A stretch of DNA of 64,000 bases from Acidobacteriaceae bacterium (lineage in GTDB: Bacteria > Acidobacteriota > Terriglobia > Terriglobales > Acidobacteriaceae). The DNA is taken from assembly GCA_030041305.1 (NCBI GenBank), contig JASHOC010000276.1:1-64000 (forward strand). Direction: 5' to 3'. The translations under genes were made by a program, and so were the position numbers. Positions 34,148 to 42,819 of the stretch are shown here, in pieces. The notes under the pieces are model-generated. The model did no database searches and was not told the DNA's origin. It saw only the letters and a list, made by a program, of their open reading frames with translations. Numbering within the stretch: the first letter of the stretch is position 1; each line of letters starts with the position of its first letter.

Positions 34148-36562
34148 TCATTCTTCGCGCAGCAGGATGAGAGGATCGACGGCAAGCGCGCGCCGGGCAG
34201 GGATCGTGGCCGCGAGCATGCCGAGGAGCAGCATGGTGAGGAGCACGCCCCCGAGCACCAGCGGGTCTTTGGGCGTGGCCTGGTAGACGATAAAAGAGAG
34301 AACGCGCGTGGCCATGATGCCCAGGACGAGACCGGCGAGGGAGCCGATGGCGAACAAGCGGAGCGCGCCTCCGAGGGCAGAGCCAAGAATCTGTTGTTGG
34401 CTGGCGCCGAGCGCTACGCGGATGCCCAGCTCGCGCGTGCGCTTGCTGACCACGTAGGAGGCCATGCCGAAGATGCCGGTGATGGCCAGCATGGCGCCGA
34501 GCAGGCCAAGAACGCCGAGGGCCACGGTGGCCACGCGCGCCGCGAACAGAGCCGTGTCCATCTCCTCGGTCCAGGGCGTGATCCTGACCGGCAGGCTGGA
34601 GTCGAGGCCGTGCAGAGAGCTGTCCAGACCGCGGCTAATCTCCTCGGGATCGCGATTGGAGCGCACCACGAGAAAGGTGTCGCTCGCCTCGTGCTGCAGG
34701 AAGGAGAAGAACATGGCCGGCTGCTGGTCTTCAGTCAGCGTGCGGTACCTGCCGTCCTCCACCACGCCGACGACCGCAGCGCGATTGCCGCTCCAGAATT
34801 TGAAATGTCCGCCGATGGCCTTCTGCACCGAGCCGAAGACCTTGATGGCGAAGGTCCGGTTGACAAGGGCGACGGTCGGAGCTTTTTTGTCGTCGCTGTA
34901 CGCAAGGTCGCGACCCGCAATCAGCCGTGTGCCCGCTGCCTCCAGATAGCCGGGCGTGATGTTGTAGTTCATGGCGTCGGCAATGGAGTTGGGCGGGCGG
35001 TAATCGGTCGTTGTGTCGACAAACACGGAGGAGTCGCCGCCGCCGAGGCCGAGGGGAATCTCGCTGATCATTCCGGCTGCGCTCACTCCCGGAATCGCCG
35101 ACGCCGCATCGAGCATGCGCCGCTGGAATTGCGGAGTTTTCTCATCCGTGTATCCCGCCATGCGCAGGTCGGTTTCGGCGAGGATCGCATGCTGCGGATT
35201 GAAGCCATACGCGCTGTGCAGCGAACCAACCAGGCCGCGCACCGCAACCAGCGACGAAGTGACGAGCACCGCGCAGATGGCGATCTGCGCAACGAGCAGG
35301 ACGTCGCGGAGCGTGACCCGCCGCAGGCGATTGCCGAAGGCGCCGGTCCGCATCACCTGCCAGGGATCGGCGCGCAGCACCTGCCCGACAGGCACGAGGC
35401 TGAACAGCAGTCCGCTGACGAGCGCGAGCAGGAGGGCCGCCACGTAGGTGCGCAAGTCAGGATTGACCGGCACATTGATAGGAACATCGGGAAGGGGCTG
35501 CCAGGCGCTGAGGCCGTGGAGGATGACCACCCCACCGGCGAGGCCGATGACTCCTCCGACGAGCGAAACGAGAATGGCTTCTGTGAGAAGCTGGCGCAGA
35601 ATGAGGATGCGCGGCGAACCGAGAGCCATGCGCAGGGCGACTTCCTTGGCGCGGTCGGCTGCGCGGGCGGCAAACAGGCTGCCCAGGTTGGCGCAGGCGG
35701 CCAGCAAGATGAGCCCGGCCAGCAGCATGAGGCCAGCCATGAAGGCGCGCGCCGGCCCGCCCAGCGTGTCGCCCGCCAACCCCGGCCGCGCCAGGCTGAA
35801 CTTGACGCCGTCGTCGGAGGAGGGATAGGTCTTCGCCAGCCACGCCCCGATCGTGTTCAGGTCGCCCGTGGCTTGCGCCGGCGTGACGCCCGGTTTCAGA
35901 CGCCCGATGACCCAGGGAGAGTGATTGTCGCGATATTGCAGGTCATTTTCGCCGACGACAGTGGGCTCATCGACCAGGGGAATCCACATGGCCGGGGCGA
36001 AGAACAGCTCTGTGCCGCGAAAATCGGGTGGGGCCACGCCCAGAATGGTGAACGGATGCTTATTGATCTCAACGGCGCGGCCCGCGACATTGCGATCGTC
36101 GTGAAAGTAGCTGTGCCAGAAGGCGTAGCTGAGCACCACGTAGGGCGCGCTATTGAGTCCTTTCTCGTCCGCGGCGTGGAAGAAGCGGCCGAGGTAGGGC
36201 TGAATGCCCAGCGCGTCAAAGTAGTTGCCACTGGCGAGAAAAGGCCAGGCTGTGGAGGGATGGCCTCCGGTATCGACGCCGACCGCGCCGATGATCTGAA
36301 AGCAAATCAAGCTTTCGAAGGCGCGATTGCGGTCGCGCAGGTCTTTGTAGTCAAGGTACGATTGCGAGGGCCACTGGAAGCGCTGCACCATGTAGAGATT
36401 CTGCCCGCTGGGCACGTTGACCGGCCGCAGCACCAGCGCGTTGAGAACGCTGAACACGATGGCGTTGGCCCCGATGCCGAGCGCCAGGGTGGCGATGGCG
36501 GTGAGGGCAAAGCCGGGTGACTTGCCCAACTGCCGGAGCGCGAACTTGACGTCGCTGATCAT
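34148..36562 (-). CDS. MacB-like ABC permease, ADOP family
   Basis: 804 aa. I start it at MISDVKFALRQLGKSPGFAL, the canonical opening of this family; the ORF track adds 62 residues. It has the duplicated FtsX/MacB-PCD architecture: TM1 (~20-42, 'ALTAIATLALGIGANAIVFSVLNALVL'), a periplasmic domain (~45-235), three TMs with 'LLAACANLGSLFAARAADRAKEVALRMALGS' (~280-310), then TM, a second periplasmic domain (~430-660) and a final three TMs ('FGMASYVVSKRTRELGIRVALGAS'). It ends 'RRALAVDPLILLREE'. These orphan permeases have no adjacent ATPase, as here. Role unknown; likely mechanotransmission or export in the inner membrane. Confidence 0.93.
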   Translation of the reverse strand: MISDVKFALRQLGKSPGFALTAIATLALGIGANAIVFSVLNALVLRPVNVPSGQNLYMVQRFQWPSQSYLDYKDLRDRNRAFESLICFQIIGAVGVDTGGHPSTAWPFLASGNYFDALGIQPYLGRFFHAADEKGLNSAPYVVLSYAFWHSYFHDDRNVAGRAVEINKHPFTILGVAPPDFRGTELFFAPAMWIPLVDEPTVVGENDLQYRDNHSPWVIGRLKPGVTPAQATGDLNTIGAWLAKTYPSSDDGVKFSLARPGLAGDTLGGPARAFMAGLMLLAGLILLAACANLGSLFAARAADRAKEVALRMALGSPRILILRQLLTEAILVSLVGGVIGLAGGVVILHGLSAWQPLPDVPINVPVNPDLRTYVAALLLALVSGLLFSLVPVGQVLRADPWQVMRTGAFGNRLRRVTLRDVLLVAQIAICAVLVTSSLVAVRGLVGSLHSAYGFNPQHAILAETDLRMAGYTDEKTPQFQRRMLDAASAIPGVSAAGMISEIPLGLGGGDSSVFVDTTTDYRPPNSIADAMNYNITPGYLEAAGTRLIAGRDLAYSDDKKAPTVALVNRTFAIKVFGSVQKAIGGHFKFWSGNRAAVVGVVEDGRYRTLTEDQQPAMFFSFLQHEASDTFLVVRSNRDPEEISRGLDSSLHGLDSSLPVRITPWTEEMDTALFAARVATVALGVLGLLGAMLAITGIFGMASYVVSKRTRELGIRVALGASQQQILGSALGGALRLFAIGSLAGLVLGIMATRVLSFIVYQATPKDPLVLGGVLLTMLLLGMLAATIPARRALAVDPLILLREE

Positions 36563-36778
36563 GGTTGTGAGTGGATACGCGCGCTGCCGGCGCAGAGTTC
36601 CCGGTTTTGGGTGGAAACGTAACGGCGTTGCGAACATATGGGCCGGATAGTCTGTCAATATGGGTGGTTGGAGGCAAGAACCCGGCGATGGTATCTCGCT
36701 TTTTCGTTGACGGTCTCTGGAATGGAGGGTATGATCGGGCTTCCTCAAGGCTGCGAATCCCGTTCAAAATAGGACTCG

Positions 36779-38179
36779 ATGCAGGCGCCCATTTCTGCAA
36801 TTGGTTCAGAAGATAAAAGATTCGAAGTCCGGCGGAAGGGGCGCCTTCTGCGCATCCTGGGGGTGGGCTTCGGAATCGCCGTGGTGGTGGGCAACACCAT
36901 TGGCTCGGGCATCCTGCTCACGCCCGGGGAAATTGCCGCTGACTTGAGAAATCCCTGGCTGGTGTTCGCGGCCTGGTGCATGGGCGGCGCATTCGCGTTT
37001 TGTTGCACGCAGGCAGTGTGCGAACTGGGAACTATGCTGCCCAGGGCGGGGGGATGGTTCGTCTTTTCGCGGCGGGCGTTTGGCGAGTATGGAGGGTTCC
37101 TGGTCGGATGCTGCGACTGGATGATGCTCTCCGCGGGGACGGCCTATCTGTCGGCTGCCTTTGGCGAGTTCGCCGCCGGCCTGGAACCGGGGTGGCGCGG
37201 GCGCGAAAAGCTGGCGTCGGCCGTGTGCCTGCTGGCCCTGACCCTGGTGAACTTGTTGGGCGTGCGTTGGGGCAGCCGGACGCAGAAGGTTACCAGCATT
37301 GCGAAAGCCGCGGCGCTGGTGGCGTTTGTGGCGGCATGTTTCGTGGTGGCGCCGAAAGTCGCGCCCGGGGCCGCGGCTGCGCCCCCCAGCCTGCTTACCT
37401 TGCCGCTGGCGGCGGCAATGGTGGCGATTTTCGCGGCCTTGCAGCCGATAGTCATCACCTACGACGGATGGTACGCCGACATCTATTTCACCGAAGAAGA
37501 CAAGAACCCGGTGAAGAATCTGCCGCGCGCATCGATCACCGCTGTATTGGCGTGCGGCGCCATTTACCTGCTGGTGAACGCGGCGCTGCTCCATGTGCTG
37601 CCCATGGGCAAGCTGGCGGCGTCCCAGATCCCGGCCGCGGATGCGGCGGCGGCGATCTTCGGGAGCCACGGCAGGCAAGTGATTCTCGTGATTTCGATGG
37701 TGACCGTGGTCAGCACCATCAATGCGACGCTGATGATGGCGCCGCGGATTCTGTTCGCGATGGCGCGCCAGCGGCTGATGCCGGGCTGGATTACGGCGGT
37801 GAATGCCGGCGGCACGCCGAGCGCGGCTCTGCTGCTCTGCGCCGCGGTGGCGTTGGGGCTGGTTCTGAGCGGCAGCTATGACACGCTCATCGCCATGGCT
37901 TCGATTTTGTACGTGGCCGTTTACTTGTCGGGGTTCATTTCGCTGTTCGTGTTGAGGGTTCGGCAACCCGATCTTCCCCGGCCCTTCAAAATGTGGGGTT
38001 ATCCGTGGACCAATCTGGGGATCAGTTTGGGCGCGGGAGTATTCCTGGTCGCGGCGATCATCGCCGACTTGAAGCACGCGGCTTTTACGTTGGCGGTGGT
38101 GGCGCTCACTTATCCTCTGTACCTGTTGGCGAAAAGGATGCGGCCCGCGCCCGAGGCGGACGAGACGCGGCGGGCTTAG
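36779..38179 (+). CDS. Amino acid permease, APC superfamily
   Basis: 466 aa with about 12 membrane helices. The N-terminal APC signature is clear in 'GIAVVVGNTIGSGILLTPGEIAADL' (~32-57, unwound TM1 GSGI). 'GGAFAFCCTQAVCELGTMLPRAGGWFVFSRRAFGEYGGF' marks TM2-3, and 'YDGWYADIYFTEEDKNPVKNLPRASI' the TM6-7 loop, as in LAT/YfnA-like exchangers. No ligand specificity can be told. Inner membrane. It diverges from the ADOP gene; no shared operon. Confidence 0.92.
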   Translation: MQAPISAIGSEDKRFEVRRKGRLLRILGVGFGIAVVVGNTIGSGILLTPGEIAADLRNPWLVFAAWCMGGAFAFCCTQAVCELGTMLPRAGGWFVFSRRAFGEYGGFLVGCCDWMMLSAGTAYLSAAFGEFAAGLEPGWRGREKLASAVCLLALTLVNLLGVRWGSRTQKVTSIAKAAALVAFVAACFVVAPKVAPGAAAAPPSLLTLPLAAAMVAIFAALQPIVITYDGWYADIYFTEEDKNPVKNLPRASITAVLACGAIYLLVNAALLHVLPMGKLAASQIPAADAAAAIFGSHGRQVILVISMVTVVSTINATLMMAPRILFAMARQRLMPGWITAVNAGGTPSAALLLCAAVALGLVLSGSYDTLIAMASILYVAVYLSGFISLFVLRVRQPDLPRPFKMWGYPWTNLGISLGAGVFLVAAIIADLKHAAFTLAVVALTYPLYLLAKRMRPAPEADETRRA

Positions 38180-38219
38180 AGCGTTCTCGATTCAAATCTT
38201 GCCCCTCTCTGGTCCCGCT

Positions 38220-38852
38220 TTAGACGCCGGTTGGGACAGGCGGACGGACAAGCGACAGGAACTCGGAGCGGGTCTCTTTTTCGCGGAAGCAACCGACCAT
38301 GGCGCTGGTGACAGTGGAGGAGTGCTGCTTCTCGATGCCGCGCATCATCATGCACAGATGACGCGCCTCAATGACCACGCCAACGCCCTGAGGAGTGATG
38401 GCGTCCTGAATCGCGTCGGCGATCTGGCGGGTGAGCCGTTCCTGGACTTGAAGGCGGCGGGCGAAGACCTCGACCAGGCGGGGAATTTTGCTGAGGCCGA
38501 TGACCTTGCCCTTCGGAATATAGGCCACATGGACTTTGCCGAAGAAGGGCAGGAGGTGGTGCTCGCAGAGCGAGAACATTTCGATGTCTTTGACGATGAC
38601 CATCTCGTCGTAGTCGACGTTGAACAGAGCGCCGCGAAGAATTTGAGCGGGGTCCTGGTCGTAACCCTTGGTGAGGAAGGCCATGGATTTCTCGACGCGC
38701 TCGGGCGTGGCGACAAGGCCGTCGCGGCTGGGATCTTCGCCGAGGCGGGTTAGGATTTCGCGGTACATCTCCTGGGTGCTGAATGCACTCAATCCCTCCG
38801 GGGCTTCCGCCGCTCTGTGCTGGGACCTGCTGACAACGATGGGGTGCGCCAT
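38220..38852 (-). CDS. folE: GTP cyclohydrolase I (FolE)
   Basis: 210 aa. Converts GTP to 7,8-dihydroneopterin triphosphate, the entry step to folate and tetrahydrobiopterin. The active-site zinc ligands are in '[13 protein letters not shown]' (Cys and His) and '[13 protein letters not shown]' (Cys). '[23 protein letters not shown]' and '[10 protein letters not shown]' complete the tunnel fold. The GTG at 38858 is an alternative start that would overlap the upstream stop; I prefer the ATG, which has AGGA nine bases upstream. Last gene of a three-gene operon with two PTPS paralogues. Confidence 0.96.
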   Translation of the reverse strand: MAHPIVVSRSQHRAAEAPEGLSAFSTQEMYREILTRLGEDPSRDGLVATPERVEKSMAFLTKGYDQDPAQILRGALFNVDYDEMVIVKDIEMFSLCEHHLLPFFGKVHVAYIPKGKVIGLSKIPRLVEVFARRLQVQERLTRQIADAIQDAITPQGVGVVIEARHLCMMMRGIEKQHSSTVTSAMVGCFREKETRSEFLSLVRPPVPTGV

Positions 38853-38854
38853 GG

Positions 38855-39319
38855 TCACTTATCCTCTCGATGATTTTCTGGGGCCGGACGGCTCCAAGGA
38901 ACGCCGCAGCACTCAAAGGAATTATTCTCGGTTTCTTCGATGCGGACCGATTCGAGCTTGCCTGCGGGGAGCCCATCCTTGAGCAGAGCGAAGATCGTAC
39001 AGCAAAGATTCTCGGTGGTGGGAACCCGTTCGACAAAAGCCGGATCGGCGTTCAGGTTCGTGCGATCGAAGCGGGCCAGGATTTGGGCGCCGACGAGGGC
39101 GTCCAGACCCGCCAGATCGACCACCATGCCGGTTTCGGGGTTGACGCGCCCGCCGACCAGAATCTCCACGACATAATTGTGACCGTGCCCGTAGGGGTTG
39201 TTGCACTTACCATACGCGGCGCGGTTTTGGGCCGCAGTCAGGGTCTCGGTGTGCAAGCGGTGGCTGGCGCTGAGCGTATAGCGCCGGCCAAAATAGGCTT
39301 GGGCGTGCGACTGGCTCAA
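38855..39319 (-). CDS. 6-pyruvoyl-tetrahydropterin synthase-like protein (PTPS/QueD family), paralogue 1
   Basis: 154 aa. Family fold with the zinc His residues in 'SASHRLHTE' and '[11 protein letters not shown]'. The catalytic Cys is in '[13 protein letters not shown]', the spacing seen in animal PTPS as well as QueD. '[14 protein letters not shown]', '[14 protein letters not shown]' and '[14 protein letters not shown]' are also typical. The product may be 6-pyruvoyl-tetrahydropterin or the queuosine precursor 6-carboxy-tetrahydropterin. The gene's ATG overlaps the stop of the second paralogue upstream by 4 bases. Confidence 0.9.
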   Translation of the reverse strand: MSQSHAQAYFGRRYTLSASHRLHTETLTAAQNRAAYGKCNNPYGHGHNYVVEILVGGRVNPETGMVVDLAGLDALVGAQILARFDRTNLNADPAFVERVPTTENLCCTIFALLKDGLPAGKLESVRIEETENNSFECCGVPWSRPAPENHREDK

Positions 39320-39750
39320 GGTTCACCTCGCTCGCCGCGGTATTCGGCGAAAATCTCCGGGGTTTCATAGACGCGAATCCGGCTCAGGCGCGCGCCCCCC
39401 GCGGCGGTCACGGCGGGCTGCAATCGGTTCCAGGCGGCGATGGCGATATTCTCCGTGGTAGGCACGAGCTTGCCGGCGGCGAATTCCGGCGCCTCCAGGT
39501 TGAGATGGCGATGATCGTAGGCCGAGAGCACCTCCCGCTCCATAACCTCCTTGAGCCACTTGAGATCGACGACAAAGCCCGTGACCGGATCTGGTTCGCC
39601 CGCGACGGTGACCTCGAGGGTGTAATTGTGGCCGTGGCCGTTGCGATTGGCGCAGTGGCCGAAGACCTGCGTGTTCTTTTCGTCGGACCAGGCGTCGTTC
39701 CAGTAAAAATGCGAAGCCGAGAAGGTGGCCCGCCGGGTCAAAAAAATCAT
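39316..39750 (-). CDS. 6-pyruvoyl-tetrahydropterin synthase-like protein (PTPS/QueD family), paralogue 2
   Basis: 144 aa, first gene of the operon, with AGAGG upstream of its ATG. Zinc ligands lie in 'SASHFYWND' and 'NGHGHNYTLEVTV'; the catalytic Cys is in 'GHCANRNGHGHNY'. 'TGFVVDLKWLKEVM' and 'VPTTENIAIAAWNRL' match the family, and 'RIRVYETPEIFAEYRGE' holds the substrate-anchoring Glu. It is clearly diverged from paralogue 1, so the two may form different products or a hetero-oligomer. Confidence 0.9.
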   Translation of the reverse strand: MIFLTRRATFSASHFYWNDAWSDEKNTQVFGHCANRNGHGHNYTLEVTVAGEPDPVTGFVVDLKWLKEVMEREVLSAYDHRHLNLEAPEFAAGKLVPTTENIAIAAWNRLQPAVTAAGGARLSRIRVYETPEIFAEYRGERGEP

Positions 39751-39783
39751 GCCAAGCCTCTTTTGAAAGATGTCCGTGAGCGG

Positions 39784-39813
39784 GCCTGGGCTTCATTATC
39801 CATAGGCCCAGGC
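39784..39813. other. Hairpin between the GT2 gene and the pterin operon
   Basis: Perfect 8-bp stem GCCTGGGC/GCCCAGGC with a 14-base loop in the leader of the pterin operon and about 115 bases beyond the GT2 stop. No U-tract follows on either strand, so its role is unclear. Confidence 0.4.
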
Positions 39814-39927
39814 GACTTTCCCTGCTGCACTTGCCATTCCAGTCAGCCGCGCAAGGGGGCTGAAGCCTCACAACGGAGGGAACTCCCTCTTTGAGCGGCG
39901 CCTGAGCCCCTGGTTCCCTCTGAAGCG

Positions 39928-41124
39928 TTAAGCAGCGTAGCTTCGCCCTTTCCAGCTTACGCGCTTGAGGACGCGGTGCTGAAACCAGCTTCGGTAGAGC
40001 AGGGCGACGAAGAGCGGCAAACCGAGCGGCGAAAGAGCGCAGTTGAGGGGGCCGAAGTTGGATTTGGCGACGCGGTGATAGAAGCGGAAAAGGGTGCGCA
40101 GCCAGAGCAGGGCCAGAATCCACCCGGCGCCCAGCCATTCGAGCGAATGGACGCCGAGGCGGGCATTCCAGAGGAAATACGTCAGGACTGGCAGGCTGAA
40201 GAGGAGCAGGAGATCGACGGCGCGCCAGATCGCCGTGGACAGGGCGTTGTTGAACAGGAGGGCGAGGTTTTTGGTCCAGCCTTCGATCATGGCGCCGGTG
40301 CTGCGGTACATGCGTGAAGCGACGGCGTCGTCGGCGTAGCGGAAGCGCAGGCCGATGCGGCGGCGCTTGGCCATGAAGGCGAGTTCAACGTCTTCGAGGA
40401 CCTTGCTGGCGACGCTGGGATGGCCGCCGAGCTTGCGATACGCCTCGCGCTCGACCAGCAGAAACTGGCCGTTGGCGGCGGCGATGCGTTGCGCGGGGTC
40501 AGAGACCTTGGCGGGCGGATAGGCTAAGGCCAGTTCGCTGAAGACGAGCGGCATGAGGGTGCGTTGAGCGAAGCCGTGAACGATTTGGCGGGGCGAGTAG
40601 CTGAGCATCCCAACTTTGTGCCGCTCCGCCTCGTGCAGGGCGCGGCGCAGGTCGCCGGGCTCGTGAATGGTGTCCGCGTCGGTAAAGAGCAGCCACCGGC
40701 CACGGGCGCGGCGGGCCGCCGTCCAGAGGGCGTTGCTTTTGCCGGTCCAGCCGGGCTCGAGCTTGGCGGCCTCGAGAACGGTGACGCCGGCGAAGCCGCG
40801 GGCGATCTCCGCGGTGCGGTCGGTGGAGTGGTCGTCGACGACGATCAGATCCCAGTCCTTGCCCAACGCAAAAATGTTTTCAGACTGGCTGACCATGGAT
40901 TCGAGGCACGCGACGAGGCAATCGGCCTCGTTGCGGGCCGGGACGATGACGGTCAGTTCGATCAGTTCCTCGGGCTCCGGCTGATCGAAAACGGTTCCCG
41001 GCGTGGCGCGCGACCACTCGCGCCAATCCGTGTGAGCTATGGGTTGGCCGGTCTCGTCGACCAATCCCAGCACCGTTTTTCGTTGTTCACCGGAGCCGCT
41101 CTCGCCGGGTTCGTCCTTCGCCAT
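39928..41124 (-). CDS. Membrane-anchored family 2 glycosyltransferase (HpnB/CrtQ-like)
   Basis: 398 aa. GT-A domain with 'LTVIVPARNEADCLVACLESM' (~56-76), 'DLIVVDDHSTDRT', 'GWTGKSNALWTAARRARGRWLLFTDADT' (DxD, ~120-155), and the acceptor-site loop 'SKVLEDVELAFMAKRR' (ED, ~240). The C-terminus has three or four membrane helices ('AVDLLLLFSLPVLTYFLW'). This layout fits hopanoid-biosynthesis-associated HpnB or carotenoid CrtQ-like enzymes, but no hopanoid or carotenoid gene is nearby, so the acceptor is not known. It diverges from the TlpA gene with ~50 bases between. Confidence 0.88.
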   Translation of the reverse strand: MAKDEPGESGSGEQRKTVLGLVDETGQPIAHTDWREWSRATPGTVFDQPEPEELIELTVIVPARNEADCLVACLESMVSQSENIFALGKDWDLIVVDDHSTDRTAEIARGFAGVTVLEAAKLEPGWTGKSNALWTAARRARGRWLLFTDADTIHEPGDLRRALHEAERHKVGMLSYSPRQIVHGFAQRTLMPLVFSELALAYPPAKVSDPAQRIAAANGQFLLVEREAYRKLGGHPSVASKVLEDVELAFMAKRRRIGLRFRYADDAVASRMYRSTGAMIEGWTKNLALLFNNALSTAIWRAVDLLLLFSLPVLTYFLWNARLGVHSLEWLGAGWILALLWLRTLFRFYHRVAKSNFGPLNCALSPLGLPLFVALLYRSWFQHRVLKRVSWKGRSYAA

Positions 41125-41173
41125 CGTGGTCCACCGCTTCCTTCCCGAGCCCTTCGCTCCGTATTATAAGGAT

Positions 41174-41683
41174 GTGCGGTTTCCTCGTTGCCTGGCTCTC
41201 CTGTTGCTCGTTTCACTCGCCCTGGCGTTGGGGTGCAACCGCGGCGCACATCCCTCCCAACCGGGCACAAGGGCTCCCGATTTCACGGTTTCGGACGGCG
41301 CAACGACCGTACATCTGGCCAGCTATCGCGGCAATGTGGTGCTGCTCAACTTTTGGGGTACCTGGTGCCCGCCCTGCATCACGGAGATTCCGTCACTCAT
41401 CCGGCTTCACCATGACATGCCTTCGCTGGCGATCGTGGCCGTCGCGGTGCCACAGGATGAAGGCGTCAGCGAAGACCCCGCCGCGTACAAGGCATTCATC
41501 GCCCGGTGGCATATCGACTTCACCACCGTCCGCGATACCGACGAGTCAGCTCCCAAGCTTTTCCATACAGAAATGTGGCCGGAAACCTACCTGATCGATC
41601 GCAAGGGCGTGATTCGCAGCAAGTTTATCGGCGCCCAGGATTGGTCGGACCCGGAAATTCGGGCGCTGATCAAAAGCCTGTAG
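41174..41683 (+). CDS. TlpA-like thiol-disulfide oxidoreductase, lipoprotein
   Basis: 169 aa from a GTG that opens directly into a lipoprotein signal ('CLALLLLVSLALALGCNRG', Cys ~21). The ORF-track start would add 45 residues overlapping the divergent GT2 gene. Thioredoxin fold with 'LLNFWGTWCPPCITEIPSL' (active-site WCPPC, ~66-70) and the cis-Pro region 'MWPETYLIDRKGVIRSKFIG'. It is AhpC/TSA-like at the N-terminus ('GTRAPDFTVSDG'). Expected to reduce disulfides at the periplasmic face, for example in cytochrome c maturation. No partner gene is adjacent. Confidence 0.9.
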   Translation: MRFPRCLALLLLVSLALALGCNRGAHPSQPGTRAPDFTVSDGATTVHLASYRGNVVLLNFWGTWCPPCITEIPSLIRLHHDMPSLAIVAVAVPQDEGVSEDPAAYKAFIARWHIDFTTVRDTDESAPKLFHTEMWPETYLIDRKGVIRSKFIGAQDWSDPEIRALIKSL

Positions 41684-41758
41684 CGGTTAGCTTTCAGCTC
41701 TCAGCTTCCGGCGCAATCGTGCACCGGTCAGGAACGCGGTCGTTGGTATCATGAAGGC

Positions 41759-42022
41759 ATGACCACGGTGGAGATTGCTTTTCGCTACGCCGTTGCGCCA
41801 ACGGAGCAGATAGCCGTGGCGCTGGCTCGTGTCCGGGATGTGTACGGGATCCGCAGCCTGCGCCTGGATCGTGAGACGCGGGCGGTGCGCGTCGAGTTCG
41901 ATGCGACCCGGCTGAACGCCGCCATTGTGGCCAAGCTGGTCAGGGAAGCCGGGCTCGAGATCGTCGAGGAACTGCCTCTCATTCCACTGCCTGCGCCGGC
42001 TCCGGCGACGGCGACAAACTAA
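41759..42022 (+). CDS. Small ferredoxin-like (HMA-like) protein of unknown function
   Basis: 87 aa with a beta-alpha-beta-beta-alpha-beta pattern ('TVEIAFRYAV', 'ALARVRDVYGIRSLRLDRETRAVRVEFDATRL', 'VAKLVREAGLEIVEEL') like heavy-metal-associated domains. The CxxC metal site is absent, so metal binding is unlikely. A Pro/Ala tail closes it. The ending overlaps the 3' end of the convergent vapC gene by 4 bases. Confidence 0.65.
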   Translation: MTTVEIAFRYAVAPTEQIAVALARVRDVYGIRSLRLDRETRAVRVEFDATRLNAAIVAKLVREAGLEIVEELPLIPLPAPAPATATN

Positions 42023-42456
42023 CCGGGACCGGATGGATTTTCGGTCGCGGGCGCGGGCTGCGGATGGATGGCCGGGCGCACGTCGGTGAGGCCGAAATCC
42101 GCGCCTTGGAAAAGAAGCGGCCCCCGTTTGGCGCGCGCCAGGGCGTAGCTGAAGCAGTCGCCGAAGTTGAGGTTGGCGGCGTGACCGCTGCCGCGGCCGT
42201 AATCCCGATAAGCTTGGCGGGCGATTTTGGCCTGCTCCACGGTGACCGGCTCAATGACCATCTTCAGATCTTCGAGGAGCGTGTCGAACTCTGCGCTCCG
42301 CGAAGGATTGCCCAGCCGGTCCACCACAATTGCCGTCTCGAAGTAAGAGGCTGCGGAGATGCTGAGCGAATCAGCTGAGTTCATCTTCTCTGCAATCGAG
42401 AACCAATCAGGCTCGCGTCTGATCACAGCGACCATTGCCGATGAGTCCACAATCAT
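42019..42456 (-). CDS. vapC: VapC-type PIN-domain toxin
   Basis: 145 aa, started at MIVDSSAMVAVI. PIN ribonuclease fold with the acidic metal-binding residues in place: Asp in 'MIVDSSA' (residue 4), Glu in 'ASYFETAIVV' (~43), Asp in 'NFGDCFSYALA' (~99), and 'LLFQGADFGLTDV' near the C-terminus. VapC toxins cleave tRNA or rRNA to stop growth. Its ATG overlaps the vapB stop (ATGA), the usual coupling of antitoxin and toxin. Confidence 0.92.
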   Translation of the reverse strand: MIVDSSAMVAVIRREPDWFSIAEKMNSADSLSISAASYFETAIVVDRLGNPSRSAEFDTLLEDLKMVIEPVTVEQAKIARQAYRDYGRGSGHAANLNFGDCFSYALARAKRGPLLFQGADFGLTDVRPAIHPQPAPATENPSGPG

Positions 42457-42713
42457 TTCGGGAGCCCGGTCTCCTTGTCGTAGAGGTCCTCGATTAACTC
42501 CCGGGCGCTGCGCCTGTCCTGGAAGAGCGGCGCGCATTTTTCAGAGAACTCCGCCAGGGCCTCGATACGATTCTTCTGCCTCGGGCGTTCCTGTTGCCTC
42601 TCCAACCTCTCTCTCAACGCGACGGTGATCGCCGTTGTGAGGGATTCCCCCGTCTTGCGGGCCAGTTCCCGGGCCAGGCGCTGTGTTTCAGGGTTTTTGA
42701 TGTTCATGCCCAT
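42453..42713 (-). CDS. vapB: VapB-type antitoxin (Rv0623-like)
   Basis: 86 aa from MGMNIKNPETQRLA; a start at the next ATG is also possible. The N-terminus 'NIKNPETQRLARELARKTGESLTTAITVALRERLERQ' is the ribbon-helix-helix-like DNA-binding region of the PSK/Rv0623 antitoxin family. The C-terminal 'ELIEDLYDKETGLPK' is the toxin-neutralising tail. It precedes vapC and is expected to autoregulate the operon. Confidence 0.88.
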   Translation of the reverse strand: MGMNIKNPETQRLARELARKTGESLTTAITVALRERLERQQERPRQKNRIEALAEFSEKCAPLFQDRRSARELIEDLYDKETGLPK

Positions 42714-42819
42714 GGAGTGGCGTCTTTCTACCCTATGCGTCCACATTCTACCGTATCCGCAGATTGCTGGCCGCCCGAAGAGACGCCGCGGGAAGCGGTC
42801 ATGCCCTAATATCGGAAAT

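Noticed and set aside
33968-36520. 850-aa plus-strand ORF opposite the ADOP permease
   Set aside because: Antisense shadow; composition rich in Arg/His/Gln/Gly without motifs, while the minus strand encodes a canonical permease. It also starts inside repeat copy B.
36806-38077. 423-aa minus-strand ORF opposite the amino acid permease
   Set aside because: Shadow frame with poly-His/Arg composition.
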